From an uncultured Porphyromonadaceae bacterium (GTDB lineage: Bacteria; Bacteroidota; Bacteroidia; Bacteroidales; Muribaculaceae): a DNA stretch of 56,219 nt. Below, piece by piece: positions 33,525 to 42,153 of this stretch; the first letter of the stretch is position 1, and the number at the start of each line of letters is the position of its first letter. The DNA lies in assembly GCA_947175295.1 (NCBI GenBank), contig CAMWMK010000010.1, forward strand, positions 1-56,219, read 5' to 3'. The position numbers and the translations under genes were made by a program. The notes beneath the pieces are model-generated. The model had not been told where the DNA came from. It ran no database searches and was given only the letters and a program-made list of their open reading frames with translations.

Positions 33525-34244
33525 ATGGACACTACACTTAAATGCATCATCATTGACGATGAACCCCTGGCTCGCGAACTCCTGAAAGCCTACGTAGACA
33601 AGACTCCTTCCCTCTCGCTTATCGGTTCATTCGAATCGGCGGCAGAGGCGTTCAAGACAGTAATGGACGGACGAGCAGACGTAATCTTTCTCGACATCAA
33701 CATGCCGATGCTCAACGGCATAGACTTCGCGGCCATAGTGCCATCCACCACCCGGATCATCTTCGTGACGGCCTATGACAGCTATGCAGTGCAGGGATTC
33801 AAGGTGAATGCGCTCGACTATCTCCTGAAGCCGGTAAGCTATACGGACTTTATGAAATCGATAGGACGTGCGCTTGAGTGGAAATCGATGAGCGATGCAT
33901 ATTCCGCCCAACGAAAACCGGACCACACTTCTCCACGCATGATCACCATAAAGGTAAAGAACCAACTGATGCAGATCAGACTGGACACAATAGAATATGT
34001 AGAAGCCAGAAACGACCGCGTGATCGTATTCCGCAAAAACTCAGAACCGCTCTCCTCACTTACGACGCTACGGGAAATCGAAGAATTACTGCCAACGGAC
34101 ACTTTCATGAGGGTGCACCGCTCGTTCATCGTCAATGTCCCGCTGGTAGAGATTGTAGAAAGAAACAGAATTGTTTTCGGAAAGACATACGTGCCTATTT
34201 CAGACAACAAACGGGAGGAATTCCTGACTCGGTTGGGTAAATAG
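33525..34244 (+). CDS. LytTR family response regulator
   Basis: A 239-residue regulator with a receiver domain (about 5-120): acidic pair DDEP, phosphoacceptor Asp in VIFLDINMPMLNG, conserved Thr in FVTAYDSYA and Lys in YLLKPVSY. A LytTR DNA-binding domain (about 145-238) follows, with IEYVEARNDRVIVF and FMRVHRSFIVNV. It is the partner of the kinase 2 bp upstream. Its likely target is the promoter region before the TolC gene, but no direct-repeat LytTR site was identified there. Confidence 0.94.
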   Translation: MDTTLKCIIIDDEPLARELLKAYVDKTPSLSLIGSFESAAEAFKTVMDGRADVIFLDINMPMLNGIDFAAIVPSTTRIIFVTAYDSYAVQGFKVNALDYLLKPVSYTDFMKSIGRALEWKSMSDAYSAQRKPDHTSPRMITIKVKNQLMQIRLDTIEYVEARNDRVIVFRKNSEPLSSLTTLREIEELLPTDTFMRVHRSFIVNVPLVEIVERNRIVFGKTYVPISDNKREEFLTRLGK

Positions 34245-34307
34245 CAGTCTAAATAAAGACTTCGAATCGAAAAAAGAATCAAGTAACTTATTGGGATTAC
34301 GCCATTG

Positions 34308-34341
34308 TCAACCCCCGCGCGATGACTCGCGCGGGGGTTGA
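34308..34341. terminator. perfect GC-rich hairpin between convergent genes
   Basis: CAACCCCCGCGCGA, loop TGAC, TCGCGCGGGGGTTG forms a 14-bp perfect stem between the LytTR regulator and GH27 gene ends. There is no clear T-tail on either side. A diverged copy lies at about 25413-25440, after the C-terminal remnant there. Confidence 0.6.
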
Positions 34342-34352
34342 TATCTACGACG

Positions 34353-37190
34353 TCAGTCTATGACGAATTTCTGATTAGCAATTATATAGAGTCCGGCATC
34401 AAGAGAGACGAATAGAGGAAGACTATTGGTCTTCACGGTCTTAACTTTCTCGCCTGAAGAGGAATATATGTCAAGGGAATGGACGGAAGCGCGAAGCACT
34501 TCGATACCACCTTTTCGCGGAGCCACCATTATGTCGTAGGAATCGACAAGGAGGGAATCGACAGCCGCTGATTCAATAGTGATTTCATTAGACACCGCAT
34601 TAGCCACATCGGTGTTGCCGCTATAGAAAGCCCTGTAATTATGCTTTCCGGCAATAGCGGGAACTGTCAGCATAGTCAGACCGTCGTCACCAACTTTTTC
34701 ACTACCGATGATTTCGCCATCACACTCGAACTGAACATATGCGTCTTCCACGGATCCTCCTCCTAAAATAGCCTTTAATGTGATGACTCCGTTTTCTTCA
34801 TCTTCCTCTGCCGAAAGACCAAGGGATGCTGAAGCCGTTCGGCCCATAGGGGAAACACGATATAGTCCACTTGCATGTTCGCGAAGGAATGGTGCGAATT
34901 CAGAATCGGCAAATACGCCTTCCTCTTTTCCAGACCACATATCTGTGATTTTTACCTGCTGACCGGGATTCAAGCCGATAGAAGCGAGATCAAGAGTCAC
35001 ATTGGCATCGTTGTCGGGTGCCGGATCCTCAGTGAACACCCGGAATTCAACCGTAGCGCCAAAAGGAGCGTTATCTACATCGTTGTCAAGACCTGCCTTA
35101 CACTTGAAAGCCACGAAATCGTGGTTATCGGGAAGAGTGAATGTGAGTATCGACGGAGCATTCACTCCAAATCCATAATCATATTCCACACCTTCCACTC
35201 TCAGCTTGTTGCCATCATTGTTCCGGTTGACATTAGGAGCGTTCCAACCATTTATCGGGTTAGAATCCCAAGATATGGATGTCAACGAAACCTCCTCTCC
35301 ATTTTCCTTGACAAGAACAGGGTCGATCCAGTCTGCATGATCATATGAAAGGTTGTCGCCGCCATCTGTCACCACCAGGTACAGTTTTTCCGCACCTTTT
35401 ATTTCAGCATTTAGCTCAGCTGTCTTTACTTCACTTTCACGACACATATAGCCGCTTTCAGCAATCTGTTTGGTTGGATCGACGGCTACAAGCACGTTGC
35501 CTCCATTCCATTGGTCGGTATATTCAGCCCTGAATGTCGGATCGTAGTTGAATACAAGAAACTCTACTGAAGACTTGCTCCCCTGATCGCTTCCCGTGTT
35601 GTCGATACCGGCAAGAGCCGAGAAAGACACCGCATCTTCCGGCAAGTCAAAGATAAGAATGGAATTTGCATGGGTGGCTATACCCTTTTCATACTCTTTC
35701 CCGTCTATCTTCAGCTTACCTCCTTCAAGATTGGAATTGACATGCACTTCTCCCCATCCAGCTGTTTTCTTAAGAATCTTCCGGGTGGTCAGGTCAATTG
35801 TCGTACCGTCCTTAAGCGTGACCGTCGGATTGATCCAGTCGGCATGGTCAGAGTCGTAGCTGTCGCCGCCATCTGTAACGGCAAGCACAAGCTGGCGGCT
35901 TCCCTCCGGAATATCCACTTCCGCATCCACTGCATGGCCTGTAGTAAGATATGATATAGTGCCGCTACGCCATAAAGCATCCTTAGTAGCCAGGAATTCG
36001 TTTCCTCCAGTATTAAACAAGGCGGCGAATATGTCACCGTTGCGTGGATCGACGGCGCACCATGTGATATGGTTGTTCCTGTTTGACACCTGTCGGTTGG
36101 CAACCGAATGGCTGTGCATATAGAGCACGTCGGGGTTTGTCAGCAGGGCGTTTGTAGCTTCGTCATTTTGAGGAAGGTCGCCTCCAAACATCAGTGGACT
36201 CTTGAATATGGTCCAAAGATTCATGAGGGTCTTCTGTTCATCAGGTGTGAAGTTGGAGTAGCGTTCCGCTCCCCTCTCACCGCGGATGCTTATCTTTCCG
36301 AGCGGGAGCATGTCGGCGTCGGGCCAGGTGCCGGGTGCTATATGGGAAGCCCATTTCGCGCAGATACCGAACTGATAGTTGAGCTGGCTCCAGTTGTCCC
36401 AGAAGTCATCTACCGTGCGCCACATATTTGCGTGGCTCTTTACATGATCTACCTTTTCTATCGGGGTCTCACCCGGAGAGATACTCAGCACAATCGGTCG
36501 ACCGCACTGATCTATTGCCTTTCGTATCATCTCCACCTCCGCGGTATGGTATGGTCGCGAAAGGTCATCGATTTTGATGAAATCGACACCCCACTGTGCA
36601 TAAAGGTCAAAGATGGAGTTATAGTATTCCTGCGCGCCGGGCTTACTCCAGTCCACTTTCATGTTGTCGCGAAGCCAGGTGCAGGTGGAGTCGTTGTTGG
36701 CAATCATGTCGGCTGTGATTCCGTCGGTACCCTTTACAGGAAGTTTCTTTCTGACAGCTTCCTTAGGAATGCCACGCATTATATGGATACCGAATTTGAG
36801 GCCTTGATCATGAACATAATCGGCAAGCGGTTTAAAGCCCTGTCCATCGACGGATGACGGGAACCGGTTGGGGGCGGGAATATAGCGCCCCCATTCGTCA
36901 TAGTCATAAATGGGGTTAGTTTGGTTATAGCCACCGGCTTTGTCGTTTTCGACATACCACCGTATATCCACTACAACGTATTGCCAGCCGAAATCCTTGA
37001 GATGCTTCTCAAGATAATCGGCGTTAGCCTTGACTTCACTTTCGACTACAGTCGGACCGTAGCAGTCCCAGGAGTTCCAACCCATCGGAGGGGTCTTGGC
37101 CCAGCTGCGGAAGTCCTGTTGAACGGCGGAAACCGCCGTCAGCGGCATCGCAAGAAGCGATGAGCATATCAATGGTAGAAATCTTTTCAT
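34353..37190 (-). CDS. secreted GH27 alpha-galactosidase with two NPCBM domains
   Basis: A 945-residue exported glycosidase. After the signal peptide (about 1-22) comes the GH27 barrel: TPPMGWNSWDCYG, VVVDIRWY, and FIKIDD with probable nucleophile D208. TWPDADMLPLG carries the acid/base Asp. Two NPCBM-type modules follow, each with a TDGGDxxxxDHADWIDP-like opening (about 425-545 and 575-715). A beta domain, an Ig-like segment and a C-terminal tail end in LYIIANQKF plus VID, which resembles a secretion/anchoring signal. It should release terminal alpha-galactose from plant galactosides. A -7 promoter element (37261-37269, minus strand) lies 71 bp upstream. Confidence 0.92.
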   Translation of the reverse strand: MKRFLPLICSSLLAMPLTAVSAVQQDFRSWAKTPPMGWNSWDCYGPTVVESEVKANADYLEKHLKDFGWQYVVVDIRWYVENDKAGGYNQTNPIYDYDEWGRYIPAPNRFPSSVDGQGFKPLADYVHDQGLKFGIHIMRGIPKEAVRKKLPVKGTDGITADMIANNDSTCTWLRDNMKVDWSKPGAQEYYNSIFDLYAQWGVDFIKIDDLSRPYHTAEVEMIRKAIDQCGRPIVLSISPGETPIEKVDHVKSHANMWRTVDDFWDNWSQLNYQFGICAKWASHIAPGTWPDADMLPLGKISIRGERGAERYSNFTPDEQKTLMNLWTIFKSPLMFGGDLPQNDEATNALLTNPDVLYMHSHSVANRQVSNRNNHITWCAVDPRNGDIFAALFNTGGNEFLATKDALWRSGTISYLTTGHAVDAEVDIPEGSRQLVLAVTDGGDSYDSDHADWINPTVTLKDGTTIDLTTRKILKKTAGWGEVHVNSNLEGGKLKIDGKEYEKGIATHANSILIFDLPEDAVSFSALAGIDNTGSDQGSKSSVEFLVFNYDPTFRAEYTDQWNGGNVLVAVDPTKQIAESGYMCRESEVKTAELNAEIKGAEKLYLVVTDGGDNLSYDHADWIDPVLVKENGEEVSLTSISWDSNPINGWNAPNVNRNNDGNKLRVEGVEYDYGFGVNAPSILTFTLPDNHDFVAFKCKAGLDNDVDNAPFGATVEFRVFTEDPAPDNDANVTLDLASIGLNPGQQVKITDMWSGKEEGVFADSEFAPFLREHASGLYRVSPMGRTASASLGLSAEEDEENGVITLKAILGGGSVEDAYVQFECDGEIIGSEKVGDDGLTMLTVPAIAGKHNYRAFYSGNTDVANAVSNEITIESAAVDSLLVDSYDIMVAPRKGGIEVLRASVHSLDIYSSSGEKVKTVKTNSLPLFVSLDAGLYIIANQKFVID

Positions 37191-37260
37191 ATCAGATATA
37201 GGTTAGAAGAAGTAAGCGCATTTATCCTATCATTTAATTTTGTCAGCTACTTATCTAAAT

Positions 37261-37269
37261 GCAAAGGTA
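37261..37269 (-). promoter_or_regulatory. predicted -7 element of the GH27 gene
   Basis: The minus strand reads TACCTTTGC, matching TAnnTTTGC, 71 bp before the start codon. No clear -33 box was found. Confidence 0.45.
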
Positions 37270-37377
37270 ATCAAAAAATTTGAAATTATGACAGAATAGC
37301 ATAAATATATTTCTGATTTGGTTGTAAACACAATACCGAAAACTATCTGGTTTGAATATTTGCCGCATATACCACAT

Positions 37378-37413
37378 AAAAGGACGCGAAATCTGAAGAT
37401 CTCGCGTCCTTTT
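37378..37413 (-). terminator. intrinsic terminator of the FadL-family gene
   Basis: AAAAGGACGCGA and TCGCGTCCTTTT form a 12-bp stem with T-rich flanks on both sides. It lies 66 bp after the stop of the FadL-like gene and could act in both directions. Confidence 0.8.
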
Positions 37414-37478
37414 ATGTTTTAGCCTGACAGTATCTTTACTTACCTGGTTTATACCGCACTATCCTTCACTTCCGGCTT

Positions 37479-38819
37479 TTAGAAATTTAGGGAGAGACCG
37501 AGAGAGGCGGTAAAGGAATGGAGGCGATAGTCTGCCGTGAATGTGGTAGGCTGTTTGGTGATTATGTTCTCAGATGTATAGGAGGCATTGTCTACGCCAA
37601 GACCTGCGACATACATGAAACCGACATTGATGCCGAGCCACGGTGTAGGATTGAAAGTGCAGCCTAATGTGGGTTCTATCTTTGTCATACCGGGAGTCTC
37701 GGGATTGTAGTATTCCTTGTCGCAGGGCGAGAAATCGACCATAAGACCGGCACGAACATCAAAACGCTTTGTGGCATTCCATTCCACACCTCCGCGCACG
37801 AGACTGGAGTTATGATAGTTTTTCGGAAGATGCTGATTAAGGTCTTCAGCTCCCTTGAACTCTATGTCAAGGTTCTTATATGCATTCCAGAAAGTCAGCT
37901 GCCAATCGACATCCACTGTCCAACGGTCGTTGTGCCACGCGGCACCGATACCAAGAACAGCAGGGAGTGGCATCTCAGCCATGAACTCGGTCTTCGAGAG
38001 GCCGTCAAGACGCTGTGCCAACAGACCCTGGATAGTGGGATCGCTCACTGCATAATCAACGTTGGCCTTACCGGACTTCACCTTCATCATGCTCTTCGTA
38101 CGGAAATTCGCACCTACGGTCACATTGCGGGAAACATCATACATAGCACCAAGGTTGACACCACATGCTATGCCGGCATTACCTGTAAGCCGGGCGGAAG
38201 CGGGAGTCACACCTGCGAACGACGGCACAGGAAGCTGCGGAGCCAGCATGCCTATCAGCTGGTTGAGCTGCTCACCACTGAGCAGACCTTTATGAAGATC
38301 CACGGATCCCCATGTAAGCGTCAGGCCGGCGCCTAAAGAAAGGTTAGGCAGAATACGGTATGCAACAGTCGGCTGAACAGTGAATGCCTGAAGTTTTACC
38401 GATTGATTGAGGGTGGCTCCGGGCCAATGGTCGGTCCAGTTGATTGAGCTTCCGTAGGGAGTATATACGGAAATTCCAGCCTTAAGGGAGTCTGAAATAC
38501 GGAATGCTCCAAACACACTGAAAGGAGTCGAGGGATCGCAGTCGGTCTTATACTCCTTACCACCTACAGTGGCTGTAGCGGAGGGCATGATGGCGTTGAA
38601 AGAAGCGTCTGCCTCGACATTGCCGGTCATGAAAGCCATACCTGCGGGATTGAAAAACTGACTCTCAGCGCCAAGCTTAAGTGCTGTGCCGGTATGTCCC
38701 ATGCCGAGCTGCCGGGTGCTGAGGGTGTTGACCTGATACCCTTCGGCGTGAGCCGGAAGGGATGTGAAAAGCATGGCCGCGCTTACAGCTGCGCATGGCC
38801 ATAAAAAGGTCCTTGTCAT
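37479..38819 (-). CDS. OmpP1/FadL family outer-membrane transport protein
   Basis: A 446-residue outer-membrane beta-barrel. A signal peptide (about 1-25) precedes YQVNTLSTRQLGMGHTGTALKLGAESQFFNPAGMAFM, the FadL-type N-terminal hatch with the NPAG motif. Long alternating strands follow, and the protein ends in LHSFTASLGLSLNF with a terminal Phe. The family moves hydrophobic compounds such as long-chain fatty acids across the outer membrane. Substrate here is unknown. A -7 promoter element TAATTTTGC lies at 38929-38937 on the minus strand, and a terminator follows at 37378-37413, so it is a single-gene unit. Confidence 0.92.
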   Translation of the reverse strand: MTRTFLWPCAAVSAAMLFTSLPAHAEGYQVNTLSTRQLGMGHTGTALKLGAESQFFNPAGMAFMTGNVEADASFNAIMPSATATVGGKEYKTDCDPSTPFSVFGAFRISDSLKAGISVYTPYGSSINWTDHWPGATLNQSVKLQAFTVQPTVAYRILPNLSLGAGLTLTWGSVDLHKGLLSGEQLNQLIGMLAPQLPVPSFAGVTPASARLTGNAGIACGVNLGAMYDVSRNVTVGANFRTKSMMKVKSGKANVDYAVSDPTIQGLLAQRLDGLSKTEFMAEMPLPAVLGIGAAWHNDRWTVDVDWQLTFWNAYKNLDIEFKGAEDLNQHLPKNYHNSSLVRGGVEWNATKRFDVRAGLMVDFSPCDKEYYNPETPGMTKIEPTLGCTFNPTPWLGINVGFMYVAGLGVDNASYTSENIITKQPTTFTADYRLHSFTASLGLSLNF

Positions 38820-38928
38820 TGATTTATTTGGGTTTAGATTATAATATACCTAAGGAATCCTCTGACTCCAATCGGCGTTCTTACCTATAGAACCAGACTC
38901 GTCGGCATATATTCGAACGAATCCGAAT

Positions 38929-38937
38929 GCAAAATTA
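38929..38937 (-). promoter_or_regulatory. predicted -7 element of the FadL-family gene
   Basis: The minus strand reads TAATTTTGC, 110 bp before the start codon, matching TAnnTTTGC. The -33 region is only T-rich. Confidence 0.5.
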
Positions 38938-39025
38938 CGATTTTTAATCCGGAAAATAAAATTATTCCGCTTAAATTTGATTGGGAGAATGCATATAAAT
39001 GAACGGATATTTCTAGATGAGCGGA

Positions 39026-39059
39026 TATTTCCGCTTTGCGCTCAACACTGTGTTGCTGA
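39026..39059 (+). repeat. dispersed hairpin repeat family A, copy 3
   Basis: A 34-nt core related to copies 1 and 2, with the palindrome CAACAC-T-GTGTTG. The upstream small hairpin is GCGGA-TATT-TCCGC here against GCGAA-GTAT-TTCGC in copy 2, a paired change. Similarity to copy 2 extends to about 39095. Confidence 0.8.
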
Positions 39060-39113
39060 TATATGGATATTGCTGCAAAAGGATAAATGAAAGAGTGGTT
39101 AGTAGGGTAGAAA

Positions 39114-39137
39114 AAATGGTTGCATACTCAACCATTT
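39114..39137. promoter_or_regulatory. palindromic operator, probably for the MarR regulator
   Basis: AAATGGTTG, six bases, CAACCATTT is a perfect 9-bp inverted repeat 45 bp before the marR start codon. Size and spacing fit MarR-dimer operators, suggesting autoregulation. Confidence 0.7.
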
Positions 39138-39181
39138 CAGGATATAGTGCGTTATAAGAATGAAATCAGAAATTCAGTACT

Positions 39182-39607
39182 ATGGAAAAAGAAAAGACAT
39201 ACAATATGCCCTATGTGGGGTGCATGATGGGCGCAGCCTTCCAACGGCTGACCATACAGCTTGAAGCGGCCCTAAAGAGGGATGGAGTCAATATCACATC
39301 GGCTGAATATATGATTCTCAGAGCCCTTTATTCCCACGACGGCCTTCAGCAATGCGAGATTGTCGATATGGTAGGCAAAGACAAATCATCAATTTGCCGA
39401 TCAGTAGCGACACTCGCAAAAAAAGGATTGGTGAGGACGGAACCGGTAAGCTACAAATGCACACGAGCATGGCTTACCGACAAAGCACGCGACATCCAAC
39501 CCAAAATCCTAAAGATCGCCGCTGAGCGACATCAAGCCCTTTTGGAACTTGCTCCGCTGAGCGACATCGAGGCCTTCGAGAGAGTACTGAGAGCAATACT
39601 CTCATAA
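39182..39607 (+). CDS. MarR family transcriptional regulator
   Basis: A 141-residue winged-helix regulator. The core spans about 35-105: ITSAEYMILRALYSHDGLQQCEIVDMVGKDKSSICRSVATLAKKGLVRTEP, with the recognition helix in DKSSICRSV. C-terminal dimerisation helices follow. Cysteines at the N-terminus (YVGCMMG), in the recognition region (SSIC) and near residue 99 could sense electrophiles or oxidants; this is inference. It stands 68 bp upstream of the DsbA-like gene in the same direction, behind a perfect palindrome, so it probably represses itself and the downstream thiol/redox genes. Confidence 0.93.
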   Translation: MEKEKTYNMPYVGCMMGAAFQRLTIQLEAALKRDGVNITSAEYMILRALYSHDGLQQCEIVDMVGKDKSSICRSVATLAKKGLVRTEPVSYKCTRAWLTDKARDIQPKILKIAAERHQALLELAPLSDIEAFERVLRAILS

Positions 39608-39675
39608 CGCATCACACCTTAAGCAATATTTTATAAATAAGTTAATAATAAGCAATAAACGAAAGGATTAACACT

Positions 39676-40398
39676 ATGATGAACATCACAATCTGGAGCG
39701 ATTTCGCCTGCCCCTACTGCTACATCGGCGAAACACGCCTTGAAAAGGCAATCGAAGAACTCGGCATGACCGACAACGTAAAGATCGACTACCGCGCCTT
39801 TGAACTTGATCCGACTGCTCCCAAGGAAGTTACAGGACCGACGTCTGAGCGATTCGCGAAGAAATACCGTCTCACCGTACCACAGGCCATGGAGCAGATT
39901 GAGCAGATATCCTCGTTGGGACGTGAGTTGGGCATCGATTTCAAATATGCGAGCACACTCTACAGCAATACCTTCGATGCACACAGGCTCATGAAGCTTG
40001 CGGAAAACAAGTATGACTACTCAACCGTCAAAAAACTCAATACACTCCTCTTCGACGCATATTTCACCAAGAATCTTGTGCTCGCCGACCATAAGGTGCT
40101 TGAATCCGTGGCCAAGGAGGCGGGTATGGACGAAAAGGAAGTAAAAGAAGTGCTTGACAGCGATAAATATGCCGACGACGTACGTTTTGACGAACGCGAG
40201 GCTCAGATGCGAGGAGTGCATGGAGTGCCGTATATGGTCTTCAACGGAGAGTTTGCCGTTCCCGGCGCCATGACTATAGACGGAATGAAATCGGCCCTTG
40301 AGCGTGCTCAGCGCCGCATAAAGGATGCCGAGAAGGCTGCGGAAGAAAAGGGAGAACGTCCGCACGTATGCGGACCTGATGGATGTCAACTGGTCTGA
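39676..40398 (+). CDS. DsbA/FrnE family thiol oxidoreductase-like protein
   Basis: A 240-residue cytoplasmic thioredoxin-fold protein of the FrnE/DsbA-like (HCCA isomerase superfamily) type. The active-site motif CPYC is at residues 12-15 in IWSDFACPYCYIGE. A helical insertion follows (about 60-165), then the cis-Pro loop GVHGVPYMVFNGEFAVPGA. The C-terminus has an extra Cys pair in HVCGPDGCQLV, unusual and possibly redox-active or metal-binding. There is no signal peptide. It is followed by the MBL-fold gene after 2 bp and lies behind marR. A role in thiol or electrophile stress fits the context. Confidence 0.9.
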   Translation: MMNITIWSDFACPYCYIGETRLEKAIEELGMTDNVKIDYRAFELDPTAPKEVTGPTSERFAKKYRLTVPQAMEQIEQISSLGRELGIDFKYASTLYSNTFDAHRLMKLAENKYDYSTVKKLNTLLFDAYFTKNLVLADHKVLESVAKEAGMDEKEVKEVLDSDKYADDVRFDEREAQMRGVHGVPYMVFNGEFAVPGAMTIDGMKSALERAQRRIKDAEKAAEEKGERPHVCGPDGCQLV

Positions 40399-40400
40399 TT

Positions 40401-41027
40401 ATGGTAAGAGAACTTCAAGTGCAAGGAGTCTTTGCGGAAAATACATATTTCTACATAGACGACCATACCAAAACGGGATTCCTCATTGATCCCGGAGCAC
40501 AGGCAGGACTTATATATGATGTAATCCGACAGAACGGGTGGACCATCGAGAAAATCCTCCTGACCCACGGACACTTCGACCATATGGGAGCAGCCGAGCT
40601 GCTTAGGGAGAAGCTCGTGGCCCCGATCTACATATATCCTGAAGACGCCAAGTATCTAACGGATCCTTATCTGAATCTCAGCGGCAACTCAGGGCTCCCC
40701 ATAACAGTGGCCCATTACGAGGAACTATATGACGGAGAAATAATCCGACTCAAGGCGAATTCGGGGTTCTATCTCAAAGTGATCCATACACCGGGACATA
40801 CGCCAGGATCCGTGACGTATTATTCTCCGGAAGAACATGTGGCATTCGTAGGAGACACGCTTTACCAACATGGCCCGGGACTGACGAATTTTCCAGGAGG
40901 CGACCGTAGGAAACTGGAAGAATCCATAATCGACAAGGTCCTGACCCTTCCTCCCGATACGGTTCTCCTCTCAGGGCACTCCTCTCCCATCACAGTAGAG
41001 CAGGAACGTCAACTCCTTTTAAGATAA
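40401..41027 (+). CDS. MBL-fold metallohydrolase, glyoxalase II-like
   Basis: A 208-residue cytoplasmic hydrolase from the ATG at 40401 (MVRELQVQGVFAENTYFYID). The metal motif is THGHFDHMG with H56, H58, D60 and H61; further ligands are in HTPGHTPGS, VGDTLY and SGHSSP. The family includes glyoxalase II-type thioesterases and related hydrolases. With a DsbA-like protein and an old yellow enzyme in the same operon, a role in clearing thiol adducts is possible. An alternative start at 40383 overlaps the previous gene. Confidence 0.92.
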   Translation: MVRELQVQGVFAENTYFYIDDHTKTGFLIDPGAQAGLIYDVIRQNGWTIEKILLTHGHFDHMGAAELLREKLVAPIYIYPEDAKYLTDPYLNLSGNSGLPITVAHYEELYDGEIIRLKANSGFYLKVIHTPGHTPGSVTYYSPEEHVAFVGDTLYQHGPGLTNFPGGDRRKLEESIIDKVLTLPPDTVLLSGHSSPITVEQERQLLLR

Positions 41028-41046
41028 CTTAAGCAAAGCCATACAA

Positions 41047-42093
41047 ATGAAAACCACAGATAAATTCTCACCATTCACCGTCAATGGCAAAACAGTAAAA
41101 AACCGCTTCATAAGAAGCGCTACCAACAGCCATCTCGACAACACAGACGGCATAATAAGCGATGCCGAGATAGAAATGTATGATGCGCTCGGACATGGCG
41201 ATGTGGGGACAATCATCACAGGACATATGAGTGTAGCCCCTGATCCGGCATACCGTGCAGACATCGCTCAGCCCTCCATAGGAAGCGATGAATTCATTCC
41301 CGGAATAAGGAGGGTGGCGGATAAGATACACGAATATGGTTCGCTCGCAATAGCCCAGATTTCAATGGCCGGTCCGAAAGGAATCACACCTTTCGATTTC
41401 AACGAGCTCTCCACCGAAGAGATGGAGCAGATCCGCGATTGGTTTATCAATGCGGCAATAAGGGTTCAGAAAGCCGGATTCGACGGAGTCCAGATCCACA
41501 TCGCCCATTGGTATATGCTCCAAGCCGTAGTAAACCGGGACCTCAATCACCGTACTGACAAGTATGGTGGCCAGGATGAAAACCTCATACGAATGCCGAA
41601 GGAGATAATAGAAGGCATTCGTAAGGAATGCGGCCCTGACTTCCTTATATATATAAAGATGAACGCCCACAATACTGCTGAGGGTGTAGACGATTATGAT
41701 CTGCTGGCCTATTACGTGAAGACATTGACGGAGAGTGGCGTGGACCTTGTGGAGATAAGCGGCTCTGACTTTACAAGACTGACACGCACTGCTGAATGCT
41801 ACTATATCGATGCCGTAAAGTATCTGCGGGAGAGATTTCCTGAGATCACGCTCTCACTCGTAGGAGGAATCTATTCAGAGGAAGCCATCGACCGAGTGCT
41901 TGAGACTACTGACTTTGTGTCGATGGCAAGGACACTTCTGACTCAACCGGATTTCATACTCAAACTAAAGAATGGAGAAGCACTGAAGTCGCGATGCATC
42001 CACTGCAACAAATGCTTCGAAATATTCGCTACGAAGTATGAAAGATGTGTATTCGGGCCTGTCAATCCTAAACTGGAAGCGACCTTCGGATAA
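41047..42093 (+). CDS. NADH:flavin oxidoreductase, old yellow enzyme family with Cys cluster
   Basis: A 348-residue FMN-dependent TIM-barrel reductase. Landmarks are KNRFIRSATNSHL near the start, the substrate/FMN region VQIHIAHWYMLQ (normally HxAHGYLL), RDLNHRTDKYGGQDENL and LVGGIYS near the C-terminal phosphate site. The protein ends with C317, C320, C323 and C334 in CIHCNKC plus 10 residues plus C. This pattern resembles the [4Fe-4S] site of the 2,4-dienoyl-CoA reductase branch, but the second flavin/NAD domain is absent. It likely reduces activated alkenes, quinones or similar electrophiles. Last gene of the marR cluster. Confidence 0.92.
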   Translation: MKTTDKFSPFTVNGKTVKNRFIRSATNSHLDNTDGIISDAEIEMYDALGHGDVGTIITGHMSVAPDPAYRADIAQPSIGSDEFIPGIRRVADKIHEYGSLAIAQISMAGPKGITPFDFNELSTEEMEQIRDWFINAAIRVQKAGFDGVQIHIAHWYMLQAVVNRDLNHRTDKYGGQDENLIRMPKEIIEGIRKECGPDFLIYIKMNAHNTAEGVDDYDLLAYYVKTLTESGVDLVEISGSDFTRLTRTAECYYIDAVKYLRERFPEITLSLVGGIYSEEAIDRVLETTDFVSMARTLLTQPDFILKLKNGEALKSRCIHCNKCFEIFATKYERCVFGPVNPKLEATFG

Positions 42094-42153
42094 CCAATGC
42101 GTCTTTTCGCATAGTAAGAGACCCTGCTCGACAATCAAATCCAATCAAATGGA

